This document shows, piece after piece, positions 36,614-45,448 of a stretch of DNA of 64,000 nucleotides (position 1 is the stretch's first letter; the number at the start of each line of letters is the position of its first letter). Made by a program: the position numbers and the translations under genes. The DNA lies in assembly GCF_040610475.1 (NCBI RefSeq), contig NZ_JBEXMJ010000011.1:186001-250000 (forward strand), in the 5' to 3' direction. Source of the DNA: Actinopolymorpha sp. NPDC004070. GTDB taxonomy: Bacteria > Actinomycetota > Actinomycetes > Propionibacteriales > Actinopolymorphaceae. The notes beneath the pieces are model-generated. The model was not told the origin of the DNA, ran no database searches, and saw only the letters and a program-made list of their open reading frames with translations.

Positions 36614-39373
36614 ATGGAGCCAGACCGGTCGGCGACGAAGGTCATGCCGGACGAAGCAGGACAGATCGTTCAGACCGTGCCGTCCACCGGCCAGGCCGTG
36701 CGCGCGGTCCTCACCGACGGACGGGTCGTGGAGCTGCGTCCCCTCGGGCCGGACGACCTCGACGACCTCGTGCGGCTCCACCAGGACCTTCCCGAACGCG
36801 ACACCTACCTTCGGTTCTTCACCACCCACCCGGTCGGTCTGCCCGAGCTCCTCGGTCAGCTCGTCCGGCCCGGCGACGCCCACCGGCTCACCGTCGGCGC
36901 GTTCGCCGGGCAGGCTTCGGGGCACCAGCTGATCGGCGCCGCCCACTGCGAGGTGTTGTCGGACCCGGCCGAGGCCGAGGTCGCGATCGTGGTCGACCAC
37001 CGGCAGCAGGCGCACGGCCTGGGCACGCTGCTGCTGGAGCATCTCGCCTCCGCGGCCCGGCGGCGCGGAGTACGCCGGTTCGTGGCCGAGGTGCTCACCG
37101 AGAACGCCGCCATGGTGCGGGTGTTCCGCGACGCGGGGCTGCCGATGACGATGCGACTGGAGGGTTCGTCGTACCTCGTGACCCTCCGGCTGGTCGAGGG
37201 CGCCACCAGCTACGCGGCCGCGGTCGGCGAACGCGAACGCCTCGCCGACGTGGCCAGCCTGGGCGCCCTGCTGCGGCCGAAGGCCGTCGCGGTCGTCGGC
37301 GCCGGCCGCCGGCCGGAGTCCGTGGGGCACGCCGTCCTGGCCAACCTACTGGCCGGCGGCTACACCGGCGCCGTGCACGCGGTCAACCCGCATGCCGACG
37401 TGGTGGCCGACGTCCGGTGCGTCCCCTCCGCCCGCGACCTTCCGGCCGGCGTCGACCTGGCAATCCTCTGCGTACCGGCCGCGGCCGTCGCCCAGGCGGC
37501 GGAGGAATGCGGCGAACGCGGTGTCCGCGCGCTGGTCGTCATCACCTCCGGCGTGACCGACCATCCAGAACTCGCGGACGCGCTGCGGGCCGCGGTGCGC
37601 AAGTACGGCATGCGGATGGTCGGCCCCAACTGCCTCGGTGTGATCAACACCGCCGAGGACGTCCGGCTGAACGCGACGTTCGCCCGCGGCCCCGCACCCG
37701 CCGGGCGGGTCGGCGTCGTCACCCAGTCGGGCGGTGTGGGGATTGCGCTGCTGGAACAGTTCGCCGCCGTGGAGCTCGGCGTCTCCAGCCTGGTGTCGAC
37801 CGGCGACAAGTTCGACGTGAGCAGTAACGACCTGTTGATGTGGTGGCAGCGCGACGAAGCCACGGACCTGGCCGTGATCTACGTGGAGTCGTTCGGAAAT
37901 CCCCGCAAGTTCGGCGTGCTGGCGCGCGCGCTGGCCGCGCGCAAGCCGGTGTTGGCAGTACGAACGGGCACCAGCGAGGTCGCCCGGCGGGCTGCCGCCT
38001 CGCACACGGCCGCGTCCGCGACCCCGGCGGTCAACCGGGACGCGTTGTTCGACCAGGCCGGCGTCCTCGCGATGGACCACCTGAGCGACGTCGTGGCCAC
38101 CGCGTGCGTGCTCAGCTGGCAGCCGCTGCCGACCGGCAACCGGGTCGCGGTGATCGGCAACGTGGGCGGGATCGGCGTCCTCGCCGCCGACGCCTGCGCG
38201 CGCCAGGGGCTTACCCTTCCCGACCTGAACGAGGTCACCCGGGCCGAACTCCGCGCGCTGCTGCCGCCGACCGCCAGCCTGCGCAACCCGGTCGACACCA
38301 CCGCGGACGTTCCCGACGAGATCTTCCACCGGTGTGTGCGGGCGGTGCTGGACGACCCTGGTGTGGACGCGGTTCTGGTCCTGACGGCACCGACCGCGGT
38401 GACCGACCCGCTGCCCAGGCTGGCCGACGAGGTGCCGTGGGAGCTCGGCCTGCCGGTCGTCGCGGTCCGCGTCGGGCAGACGGCGGTGGTCGACGCGCTG
38501 CACCCCACCGACCCCGCCGCGGGGCGGCCGGTGCCGGTGTTCAGCGATCCCGCGCACGCCGCGGTCGCGTTGGGCAAGGCGTTGAGGTACGGCAGCTGGC
38601 GCGCGCGTCCGGCCGGGACCGTGCCCGACCTGCCGAACGTCGACGTCGACGCCGCCCGCGCTCTGGTGGCGGAGTTCCTCACCGCCCATCCCGACGGCGG
38701 CTGGCTGGACCCCGAACTCGTGGTCACGCTGCTCGGGCACGTCGGCCTGCCGGTCGCCGGCGTCCGGGTCGTGCGGAACGCCGACGAGGCGGTGGCGGCC
38801 TTCCACGAGTGCGGCCGGCCGGTGGCGCTGAAGGCCGCGGCGGCGGACGCCCTGCACAAGAGCCGGGCCGGCGGGGTGCTGCTGGGCCTGTCCGACGAGG
38901 CTGCCGTACGCCACAGTTTCGACATACTGCGGGAGCGGTTCGGCCCGGCGCTGACCGGCGTCGTCGTCCAGCCGATGGCCGCGCCCGGGCGGGAGCTTCT
39001 GGTGGGGGTGAGCAGCGACCCGACGTTCGGCCCGCTGGTGGCGTTCGGACTGGGCGGGGTCGACACCGACCTCGTCGGCGACCGTACGTACCGGATGGTG
39101 CCGCTCACCGACCTCGACGCCCGCGAGATGCTGACCGCGCTGCGGGCGGGGCCGGCGCTGTTCGGGGAGAACGCCGACCCCCGGCTGGACACCGACGGCA
39201 TCGTCGAGGTGCTGCTGCGCGTCGGCCGGCTCGCCGAACTCGTGCCCGAGGTCGCCGAGCTCGACCTGAACCCGGTCGTCGCGACCACCGCCTCCTGTGT
39301 GGTGGTGGACGCGCGGGTGCGGCTCGCGCCGGCCGAGCCCGGTGACCCCTTCCTGCGCCGGCTGCGCACCTGA
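36614..39373 (+). CDS. GNAT acetyltransferase fused to ADP-forming acyl-CoA synthetase domains (Pat-type protein acetyltransferase)
   Basis: A 919-residue fusion. Residues about 30-195 form a GNAT domain (VELRPLGPDDLDDLVRLHQD; acetyl-CoA loop QQAHGLGTLLLEHL). The remainder is an NDP-forming acyl-CoA synthetase: CoA-binding AVVGAGRRPESVGHAVLANL, ligase-CoA region with the candidate phospho-His in ASHTAASATPA, and a C-terminal ATP-grasp part (GRPVALKAAAADALHKSRAG). This domain order matches actinobacterial Pat-like lysine acetyltransferases, which shut down acyl-CoA synthetases. Unlike Salmonella Pat, the order is GNAT first. The His is present, so residual ligase activity is possible. ATG 36614 follows CGGAGCACGT. 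Confidence 0.88.
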   Translation: MEPDRSATKVMPDEAGQIVQTVPSTGQAVRAVLTDGRVVELRPLGPDDLDDLVRLHQDLPERDTYLRFFTTHPVGLPELLGQLVRPGDAHRLTVGAFAGQASGHQLIGAAHCEVLSDPAEAEVAIVVDHRQQAHGLGTLLLEHLASAARRRGVRRFVAEVLTENAAMVRVFRDAGLPMTMRLEGSSYLVTLRLVEGATSYAAAVGERERLADVASLGALLRPKAVAVVGAGRRPESVGHAVLANLLAGGYTGAVHAVNPHADVVADVRCVPSARDLPAGVDLAILCVPAAAVAQAAEECGERGVRALVVITSGVTDHPELADALRAAVRKYGMRMVGPNCLGVINTAEDVRLNATFARGPAPAGRVGVVTQSGGVGIALLEQFAAVELGVSSLVSTGDKFDVSSNDLLMWWQRDEATDLAVIYVESFGNPRKFGVLARALAARKPVLAVRTGTSEVARRAAASHTAASATPAVNRDALFDQAGVLAMDHLSDVVATACVLSWQPLPTGNRVAVIGNVGGIGVLAADACARQGLTLPDLNEVTRAELRALLPPTASLRNPVDTTADVPDEIFHRCVRAVLDDPGVDAVLVLTAPTAVTDPLPRLADEVPWELGLPVVAVRVGQTAVVDALHPTDPAAGRPVPVFSDPAHAAVALGKALRYGSWRARPAGTVPDLPNVDVDAARALVAEFLTAHPDGGWLDPELVVTLLGHVGLPVAGVRVVRNADEAVAAFHECGRPVALKAAAADALHKSRAGGVLLGLSDEAAVRHSFDILRERFGPALTGVVVQPMAAPGRELLVGVSSDPTFGPLVAFGLGGVDTDLVGDRTYRMVPLTDLDAREMLTALRAGPALFGENADPRLDTDGIVEVLLRVGRLAELVPEVAELDLNPVVATTASCVVVDARVRLAPAEPGDPFLRRLRT

Positions 39374-39400
39374 GTCACCGTCCGGTCGGGGAGGAGTCAC

Positions 39401-40660
39401 GTGGCCGATTCCGAGTACGACGTGGTGGTGGTCGGCGCCGGCATGGCCGGCCTGGTGGCCGCCCTGGATCTGGTCGCCGCCGGTCGTACGGTCACCGTGC
39501 TCGAACGTCAGGAGCGTCCGGGCGGCCGGGTCACCTCCGACCACCGGTCCGGGTTCACCCTCGACCGCGGCTTCCAGGTGCTGAACACGTCCTATCCGCA
39601 GGTGCGGCGACGGCTCGACCTGCCGGCGCTCGACCCGCGTCCGTTCAACGCCGGTGCGCTGGTGCGGTACGCCGAGAAGCTGCACCGGCTGGGAGACCCG
39701 CGCTGCCACCCGGGCGCCCTGCCCGACATGATCGGCTCGAGTCTGCTGCCGTGGCAGGCGAAGCTCGCGCTGGCCGCGTACTCCGCCGACGTCGGGTTCG
39801 CGCCCCTACGCCGGCTGCTGCAGGCGAAGGAGACCACGGCCGCGGAGTCGCTGGCTCGGCGCCGGCTCGCCGGTCCCGCGGTGGAGAGGTTCCTGCGCCC
39901 GTTCCTGTCCGGCGTACTCGCCGAGGACCAGCTCACCACCTCCAGCAGGTTCGTCGACCTGGTGTGGCGCAGCTTCGTCCGCGGCACCGTCATCGTCCCT
40001 GCCGCCGGTATGGGAGCGATCCCAGCTCAGCTGGCGGCCCGGCTTCCCGCCGGCACGCTCCGTACGGGTGTCGAGGTCGAGCAGGTGACGCCCGGGCTCG
40101 TCCGGTCTGACGGGCAGGAGGTGCGTCCGCGCGCCGTCGTGGTGGCCACCGACCCGGCGACCGCGGGAAAGCTCCTGCCCCGCTTGAGGATTCCGCCCAT
40201 GCGCGGGCTCACGACCTACTACCACGCGGCGTCCGAACCACCGCTTGCCGAACCCACGCTGCTGCTCGACGGCGCCGACGACCGGATGATCGTCAATTCC
40301 GTCGTACTCACCGCGACCGCGCCGTCGTACTCCACCGACGGCAGGGCGCTGATCTCCACCTCCGTCCTCGGACCGACCGGTCGCGACGGCGGTGCGCCCC
40401 CGGACGAGGCGGAGATCCGGCCGAAGCTGTCCGCGCTGTACGGCGTACCCACCGACGGGTGGGACCACGTCGAGACCACTGTGGTCCGTGAGGCGCTGCC
40501 GGCCGCCCCGCCCCCGCTCGGCGACCTGCGCAAGCCCGTCGACCTCGGCGAGGGATTGTTCGTGGCCGGCGACCACCGAGACACTCCGTCCACGCAGGGT
40601 GCGATGGCCAGCGGCACCCGCGCGGCTCGTGCCGTTCTGCGTCACCTCGGCGACGGCTGA
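39401..40660 (+). CDS. FAD-dependent oxidoreductase (amine oxidase/phytoene desaturase-like)
   Basis: A 419-residue flavoprotein. The Rossmann start DVVVVGAGMAGLVAALDLVA with the acidic end in VTVLERQERPGGRV binds FAD; the C-terminal FAD motif is GLFVAGDHRDTPSTQGAMAS. The middle substrate part (FLRPFLSGVLAEDQLTTSSR) fits the protoporphyrinogen oxidase/phytoene desaturase-like group, but no carotenoid or heme genes are near. The substrate is unknown. GTG 39401 has GGGGAGGAG upstream and lies 27 nt after the GNAT-ligase stop, so the two may be co-transcribed. Confidence 0.88.
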   Translation: MADSEYDVVVVGAGMAGLVAALDLVAAGRTVTVLERQERPGGRVTSDHRSGFTLDRGFQVLNTSYPQVRRRLDLPALDPRPFNAGALVRYAEKLHRLGDPRCHPGALPDMIGSSLLPWQAKLALAAYSADVGFAPLRRLLQAKETTAAESLARRRLAGPAVERFLRPFLSGVLAEDQLTTSSRFVDLVWRSFVRGTVIVPAAGMGAIPAQLAARLPAGTLRTGVEVEQVTPGLVRSDGQEVRPRAVVVATDPATAGKLLPRLRIPPMRGLTTYYHAASEPPLAEPTLLLDGADDRMIVNSVVLTATAPSYSTDGRALISTSVLGPTGRDGGAPPDEAEIRPKLSALYGVPTDGWDHVETTVVREALPAAPPPLGDLRKPVDLGEGLFVAGDHRDTPSTQGAMASGTRAARAVLRHLGDG

Positions 40661-40730
40661 CCATCCATTCCAGGCCGGTTCAGGCCGACCTCGGCTCCGT
40701 CCTCACCGGTTCGCCGGCGGGGTGCCTACA

Positions 40731-42650
40731 GTGCCGAGAGTGCCGAACGAGCGAACCGACGAGGCGACCGACGCGATCCCGGTGATCGAATCGCACGAGG
40801 TTGCCGCGCCACCGGAATGGGCCCTGCTCCAACGTGAACTGCTGGCGGCCTCGGAGGAGGCCGCGCTGGAGTTCGTCGACAGGTACGCACGCCCGGACGG
40901 CACCCTGCCGTGGCGGGAGTCCTGGCCGGGGATGGACGGCTCGGACGACCCGTACGAGGGGTTCCAGGGACTGCCGATGCTGTACCTCCTCGGCGGGCGT
41001 ACCGAACTCCTCACCCTCGCGCGCCGCCAGTGGGACGCGGTCACCTGGCAGTGGACGGAGTACGGCCAGATCCACCGCGAGTTCGACGCGTACTACGACT
41101 GGATGCACCACGGCGAGGCGAACAACCTCCTGTACCTGCTGGCGCTCGCCGACCCGACGAGTGTGAAGGAACGGCAGCGGGCCGTGCGGTTCGCCGGCTT
41201 CTACACCGGCGAGGACCCCGAGGCGGCGAACTACGATCCTGCCCGGCGGCTGATCCGCTCCCCGCTGACCGGTTCACGGGGCCCGCGGTTCACCGTCACC
41301 GCCGAGGACTGGAGCACCCACCGCGAGGTGCTGGACAACTACCCGCCGCCGTTCGAGGACCTGCCGGGTGTCGACGGGCCGACGTGCCCATGGACCGACG
41401 ACGCGACGTACGCACGCATCCTGGACCGGATGAACGCCCGGATGACCCGCGGCGACGTACCGCTGAACCTCACCGCGACAAGCCTGTTGACGCACGCGTA
41501 TCTGTTCACCGGGGACGTTCGGTACCGCGACTGGGTGCTGGACTACCGCGCCGCCTGGCAGGAGCGGGCCGAGCGCAACGGCGGCTTGCTTCCGGACAAC
41601 GTGGGGCCCGACGACGTGATCGGGCAGTACATGAACGGCGCGTGGTGGGGTGGCTACTACGGCTGGCGCTGGCCGCACGGCGCTCACCAGATCCTCGAGG
41701 CGGTGGCTATCGCCTGCACCAACGGGGTTCTGCTCGGCGGGACCCTTTCGCAACTGGACCTGATTCGTTCCCAGCTCGACGCGTTGTGGAACCTCGGGCG
41801 CGACGACGACAGCGGAGCGGGCGGTCGGCTGGTGCCGCACCGGCATGTCAACTCCGGCTGGACGGACTACCGCGGGCCCGATGCGCGCGTGCCCGTCGCG
41901 TGCTGGAGTCTCAGCCACGCGGCGGAGGATCTCGACCGGGTGCTCCGGTTGCCGGGATCGGCGGAGTGGGGTACGCCGACGGACCGGATCGCCAAGGCCA
42001 ACGGCGCCGCCAACAGCGAGCACTGGTTCGCGTACGTGCACGGGGCCAACCCCGACTACCCCACGGAGATTCTGGCCACCAACCAACGTCAGCTTCGCGA
42101 TCGGCTGGAGCGGATCCGTCGCGACGACGGTGACCCGGCGGAGTGGGACGTCCACCACTGGCAGGACATGAGCCCGGTCTTCGCCGAGGGGCTCGTGCAG
42201 ACGATGTTCGGCGCGCCGCTGCACGTCTACCACGGTGGGCTGCAGTTCGCGACCGTTCGGTACTTCGACCACGTCGCGCGGCGTCCCGGCCTGCCGCCGG
42301 ACGTGGCCGCCCTGGTGGAACACGTCGACGCCTCCTCGGTCACCGTGCAGGTGGTCAACTGTGGGGACGAGGAAGGGCGCGAGGTGGTCGTGCAGGCGGG
42401 CGGGTTCGGCGAGCACCACTTCGAGTCTGCGACGGTGCTCGATGCGGACGCCGACGCTGACGCTGATCCTTGGCAAGTCGAGGTTGACAGTCGCTGGCTG
42501 CGCGTACGCCTGGGTCCGGGTGGACAGATCCGGCTGCGGCTTTCCATGCGACGCTTCGCCAACGATCCGTCGTACGACACGCCGTGGGTCAGCCGCGCCG
42601 ACCAACCCGCCCTGATTCGCTCCCGCGCTCTCTCGGAGTTCGCCGAGTAA
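40731..42650 (+). CDS. Large soluble protein of unknown function, helical-toroid-like
   Basis: A 639-residue protein without signal peptide or membrane segment, not assigned to a family. It is rich in Trp/Tyr/Asp with motifs such as PWRESWPGMDGSDDPYEGFQ, GEANNLLYLLALADP, YMNGAWWGGYYGWRWPHGAH and VHHWQDMSPVFAEGLVQTMF, and regular helices in between. This is like (alpha/alpha) barrel carbohydrate-active enzymes, followed by a C-terminal beta part (VTVQVVNCGDEEGREVVVQA). An Asp-Ala repeat (DADADADADP) lies at about 572-581. Two GTG starts (40731, 40740) are possible. It is 70 nt after the flavoprotein gene and ends 1 nt from the convergent HNH gene. Confidence 0.8.
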   Translation: MPRVPNERTDEATDAIPVIESHEVAAPPEWALLQRELLAASEEAALEFVDRYARPDGTLPWRESWPGMDGSDDPYEGFQGLPMLYLLGGRTELLTLARRQWDAVTWQWTEYGQIHREFDAYYDWMHHGEANNLLYLLALADPTSVKERQRAVRFAGFYTGEDPEAANYDPARRLIRSPLTGSRGPRFTVTAEDWSTHREVLDNYPPPFEDLPGVDGPTCPWTDDATYARILDRMNARMTRGDVPLNLTATSLLTHAYLFTGDVRYRDWVLDYRAAWQERAERNGGLLPDNVGPDDVIGQYMNGAWWGGYYGWRWPHGAHQILEAVAIACTNGVLLGGTLSQLDLIRSQLDALWNLGRDDDSGAGGRLVPHRHVNSGWTDYRGPDARVPVACWSLSHAAEDLDRVLRLPGSAEWGTPTDRIAKANGAANSEHWFAYVHGANPDYPTEILATNQRQLRDRLERIRRDDGDPAEWDVHHWQDMSPVFAEGLVQTMFGAPLHVYHGGLQFATVRYFDHVARRPGLPPDVAALVEHVDASSVTVQVVNCGDEEGREVVVQAGGFGEHHFESATVLDADADADADPWQVEVDSRWLRVRLGPGGQIRLRLSMRRFANDPSYDTPWVSRADQPALIRSRALSEFAE

Positions 42651-42651
42651 C

Positions 42652-44805
42652 TCAGAACGGTGGCAGGTCATCCTCGACCGTCCTCGCACCGGCGGTGGCT
42701 GTTGCGGGCTCGGTTGGTGTCGCCGGGTCGGTGAGGGAGGGCGCCCGGCTGCTGTACTGCCGGCCGAAGGGGTCGGTGAGGGTGTGTTCGCCGGGCCCGG
42801 TCTGCTTCAGTTTCCAGTCGCGTTCGGTCTTGGCCTGGTGGTGGCGTGGGCACAGGGGTGCGATGTTGTCCACGCCGGTTTCCCCGCCGTCCCGGTGCTC
42901 GGTGTTGTGGTCCAGGTGGCAGGTAGCCGCCGGTCTTCTGCACGTCGTCCATACGCACCGCTGGTCGCGGGCAGCCACCAGCTCGGCTTGGAGTCCGCGC
43001 AGGAACCTCGCCGGTAGCGGATGCAGATGCAGTAACCGCCCCGTGACGGGATGGGTGATCCCTACGCTGAATCTGGCTTCGGGGTTGGTGAGGTTGTTCG
43101 CCACCAACCGCTCGGCCACCTCGGTGATGACGGGTCCGAACCCGCCGAGCTCCCCGGGCCGGGTGGACAGTCCCATCAGCGTGGTCAACGGGACGTTCAG
43201 CTGGATCTTGGCGCGCGTTCGGATCGGCCCCCAGCTCGGCTGCGAGGAGGACCAGGCCGGTGGTGGTGGTGGTGGTGGTGGTGGTGGTGGTGTCGAGTTG
43301 TCCGGTGGCGGGTCGGGTGGATCTGGTGGACCCGGTGGGTCGGCCGTCTCATCCGGTGGCCGGTTCTGCTGCGGGATCTGACCATCGGCCGAAGGCCCGG
43401 TCGCAGAAGCCGCACTCTCACCGGTTGCGCTGCTTCCGGCCACGTTCTCCCCGGCCACTTTCTCCCCGGCCACGTTCTCCCCGGCCACTTTCTCCCCGGC
43501 CACGTTCTCCCCGGCCACGTTCTCCCCGGCCGAGCCGCGGTCGGCGGCAAGGTGAGCTGCGGTGTCATGGACCGAGACGCCGGTCATCGCGGCGCCGCCG
43601 CACACCGTGCACGTGGCGACCGGCACAGGAGAACAGTCGCCACACTCACACCAACTGTCGTGCAGATCATGGTCGGGGAACCGGTGAACACCACAGTGCC
43701 CCTGCCCTGCTTCGCCCTGCTCGGCTTCGCCCTGCGCAGACTGGTCCGGCTCGGCTTCGTCCTGCTCAGACTGATCCGGCTCGGCTCCGCACTGCTCGGC
43801 TCCGCACTGCTCGGCTCCGCACTGCTCGGCTCCGCACTGCTCGGCTTCGTCCTGCTCAGACTGGTCCTGCTCAGACTGGTCCTGTGCCGCTTGGCAGTGC
43901 TCAGAGTCTGCGTCCGCTGCGTCCTTCGCCGTCTTGGGCTGGGTCTGGCTTTGCCCGGTGTGGTTGTCAGTGACTGTAGGGGCGGAGCAGTCAACGATGT
44001 CGGCGGTGCCGGCGAGCAGGGAGTAGGCCACGTCTGCACGCAACTGGCTGAGGTTGCGGGGGTCGCCGCTGGACTTGACGGCCCGGGCGATGGCGTCGAT
44101 GTAGCCGTACGCCTCGGCTGCCTGGTCCGCGGAGAGGCCGCGGATGGCGAGGTCGGCGACTCCGTCGACGGCAGGCCAGATCGCCACGTTGCGCCCGGTG
44201 CGAGCTTCCCGGTGACGTTTGGCGGCTGCTTCGGGGTCGGCCTTGACCACCTCGGCCTCCACCTTCGCGCGCAGCAGACCGCCGCGCAGTTCCAGCACCT
44301 TGGGGAAGATCGCGTCCTCGATCGCGCCCCACAGGTGCGGTTTGGCGTCGGTGATCCGGTCCACGATGATGCGGACCTCGGGCAACTCCAGCCGCCCCGA
44401 GGCCAGCGCCTGCCGCACCCGGGGCAGCCGGGGAAGGGTGATGGCCAGCGTCAGGTACCAGTCGGCGTGATAGCCGGACCACCCCAGCAGCGACTCCAGG
44501 ACGACCTGGGTCATCGAGTCCAGCTCGACACTGCGTTGCGCCGGCTCCTCCGGCATACCGGGGGCGGTGTGTGCCAACTCGTTCACATCGGACAGGCACT
44601 CGGCCTCAAGCCAGCTGATCAGCTTCCGGCGCGCCCTGACCAGCTCTTCCAGCTCGAACCCGTTACACAAAGCCCGGTCGACCGAGGCAACCAGCACAGC
44701 AAGCCGCGGCCCAGCCGGCATCTCCGCCAACCCCGCAGGCAGCACCCGGCGACGACCCGGGCCCCCACCCAAGTCGTCGCCGAAGAAACCACTGCCGTCG
44801 CTCAT
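42652..44805 (-). CDS. DUF222 (13E12-type) protein with C-terminal HNH endonuclease domain
   Basis: A 717-residue protein of the DUF222-HNH family, abundant in actinomycetes and of unclear biology. DUF222 covers about residues 30-250 (RLELPEVRIIVDRITDAKPH, EARTGRNVAIWPAVDG). The middle (about 260-500) is an expanded low-complexity zone: Gln/Glu/Asp repeats, four AEQCG units, six AGEN/AGEK units, a Pro run of eleven, and CECGDC with CTVCGG, which may bind zinc. The HNH nuclease at about 610-665 has CVWTTC, CHLDHNTEHRDGG and NIAPLCPRHHQAK, all key His/Asn/Cys present. ATG 44805 is taken as the start. Some family members ride inside group II introns or repeats, but no sign of that is seen here. 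Confidence 0.88.
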   Translation of the reverse strand: MSDGSGFFGDDLGGGPGRRRVLPAGLAEMPAGPRLAVLVASVDRALCNGFELEELVRARRKLISWLEAECLSDVNELAHTAPGMPEEPAQRSVELDSMTQVVLESLLGWSGYHADWYLTLAITLPRLPRVRQALASGRLELPEVRIIVDRITDAKPHLWGAIEDAIFPKVLELRGGLLRAKVEAEVVKADPEAAAKRHREARTGRNVAIWPAVDGVADLAIRGLSADQAAEAYGYIDAIARAVKSSGDPRNLSQLRADVAYSLLAGTADIVDCSAPTVTDNHTGQSQTQPKTAKDAADADSEHCQAAQDQSEQDQSEQDEAEQCGAEQCGAEQCGAEQCGAEPDQSEQDEAEPDQSAQGEAEQGEAGQGHCGVHRFPDHDLHDSWCECGDCSPVPVATCTVCGGAAMTGVSVHDTAAHLAADRGSAGENVAGENVAGEKVAGENVAGEKVAGENVAGSSATGESAASATGPSADGQIPQQNRPPDETADPPGPPDPPDPPPDNSTPPPPPPPPPPPAWSSSQPSWGPIRTRAKIQLNVPLTTLMGLSTRPGELGGFGPVITEVAERLVANNLTNPEARFSVGITHPVTGRLLHLHPLPARFLRGLQAELVAARDQRCVWTTCRRPAATCHLDHNTEHRDGGETGVDNIAPLCPRHHQAKTERDWKLKQTGPGEHTLTDPFGRQYSSRAPSLTDPATPTEPATATAGARTVEDDLPPF
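43259..43291. repeat. (GGT)11 trinucleotide run
   Basis: Eleven GGT units, read as a polyproline run in the DUF222-HNH protein on the minus strand. Such runs are prone to length change; any change by whole units keeps the frame. Confidence 0.9.
43441..43530. repeat. Six 15-bp tandem repeats in the DUF222-HNH gene
   Basis: Six head-to-tail copies of CACGTTCTCCCCGGC or its variant CACTTTCTCCCCGGC, without gaps. They code on the minus strand for AGENV and AGEKV pentapeptides. V and K types alternate for the first four units. Confidence 0.95.
43786..43845. repeat. Four perfect 15-bp tandem repeats in the DUF222-HNH gene
   Basis: Four identical copies of TCCGCACTGCTCGGC, coding on the minus strand for the pentapeptide AEQCG. 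They lie inside a wider, degenerate array (about 43700-43890) of related 15-bp units coding for DQSEQ and DEAEQ/P. Confidence 0.95.
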
Positions 44806-44934
44806 GCGTTCGATTCTACCCGACAAGATCGGCTAACTCTCGCCGGAAACCGCTTATCCACAAAGGGAATCTGCGCGACTTTTGTGCCGACGATTTCAGC
44901 GATCCGACCTACCCCGTCTCCATTGGAATCAGCC

Positions 44935-45225
44935 GGCGCGCTGGCCAGGACCTGTTTCGTAGACGTCGATGCCCCGAGAGAGGGCAGGCAACTGACGCAG
45001 GTCAACTGGCTGCTCAGGCAACTACGAGCCGCGCCGGACACCCTGCGGGTGGAGTCGTTGTGGCGTCGACCAGCACGCTCGGCACCAAACGGAACCGAGG
45101 ACGGGGTTCGGCGATCGACTCGGTCCTTACCGCAGCGGACTCCTTCTACGGAAGGGTTCTGCGGAACCTGAAGGCGTGGACCCCTTCGCCCGCCAGGCTT
45201 CGCGATGTCGCAGAGGTCCCGACCG
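44935..45225 (+). pseudogene. Decayed 3' part of an actinobacterial conserved gene
   Basis: One plus frame reads VDVDAPREGRQLTQVNWLLR then QLRAAPDTLRVESLW (44959-45063). From about 45060 the next frame reads STLGTKRNRGRGSAIDSVLT, AADSFYGRVLRNLKAWTPSP and ARLRDVAEVP. Both blocks resemble, from memory, the C-terminal region of large actinobacterial hypothetical proteins, in which some 40 more residues lie between them. So a deletion with frame change is likely, and the 5' part of the gene is missing. The flanks (44806-44934 and 45226-45448) hold nothing else that can be supported. Confidence 0.55.
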
Positions 45226-45448
45226 TCAGCCCGCCCTCACTTTCCAGTACCGCGATCTCCTCGCAAGACGGCGCCGGGCCGGCCGGCGCCGACAGCAGCG
45301 ACGCCTCGGGCGGTTCGAATGGGTGGAGTACTGCACCGCCGGCGGCTGAAGGAGCCCACTCGGACGAGGAGTCCACGAAAGCTTCCGTCAACGACACAGG
45401 CGTGTGCGGCGATGGTTCGTACGAAGCCGAATCCACCGACAGAGATCG

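Noticed and set aside
43441..43845. CRISPR array
   Set aside because: The repeats are 15 bp, head to tail without spacers, and code in frame within a protein.
45146..45436. 96-codon minus-strand open frame in the gap before the SUMF1 gene
   Set aside because: It lies antisense to the decayed conserved gene, lacks a ribosome site and has no recognisable features.
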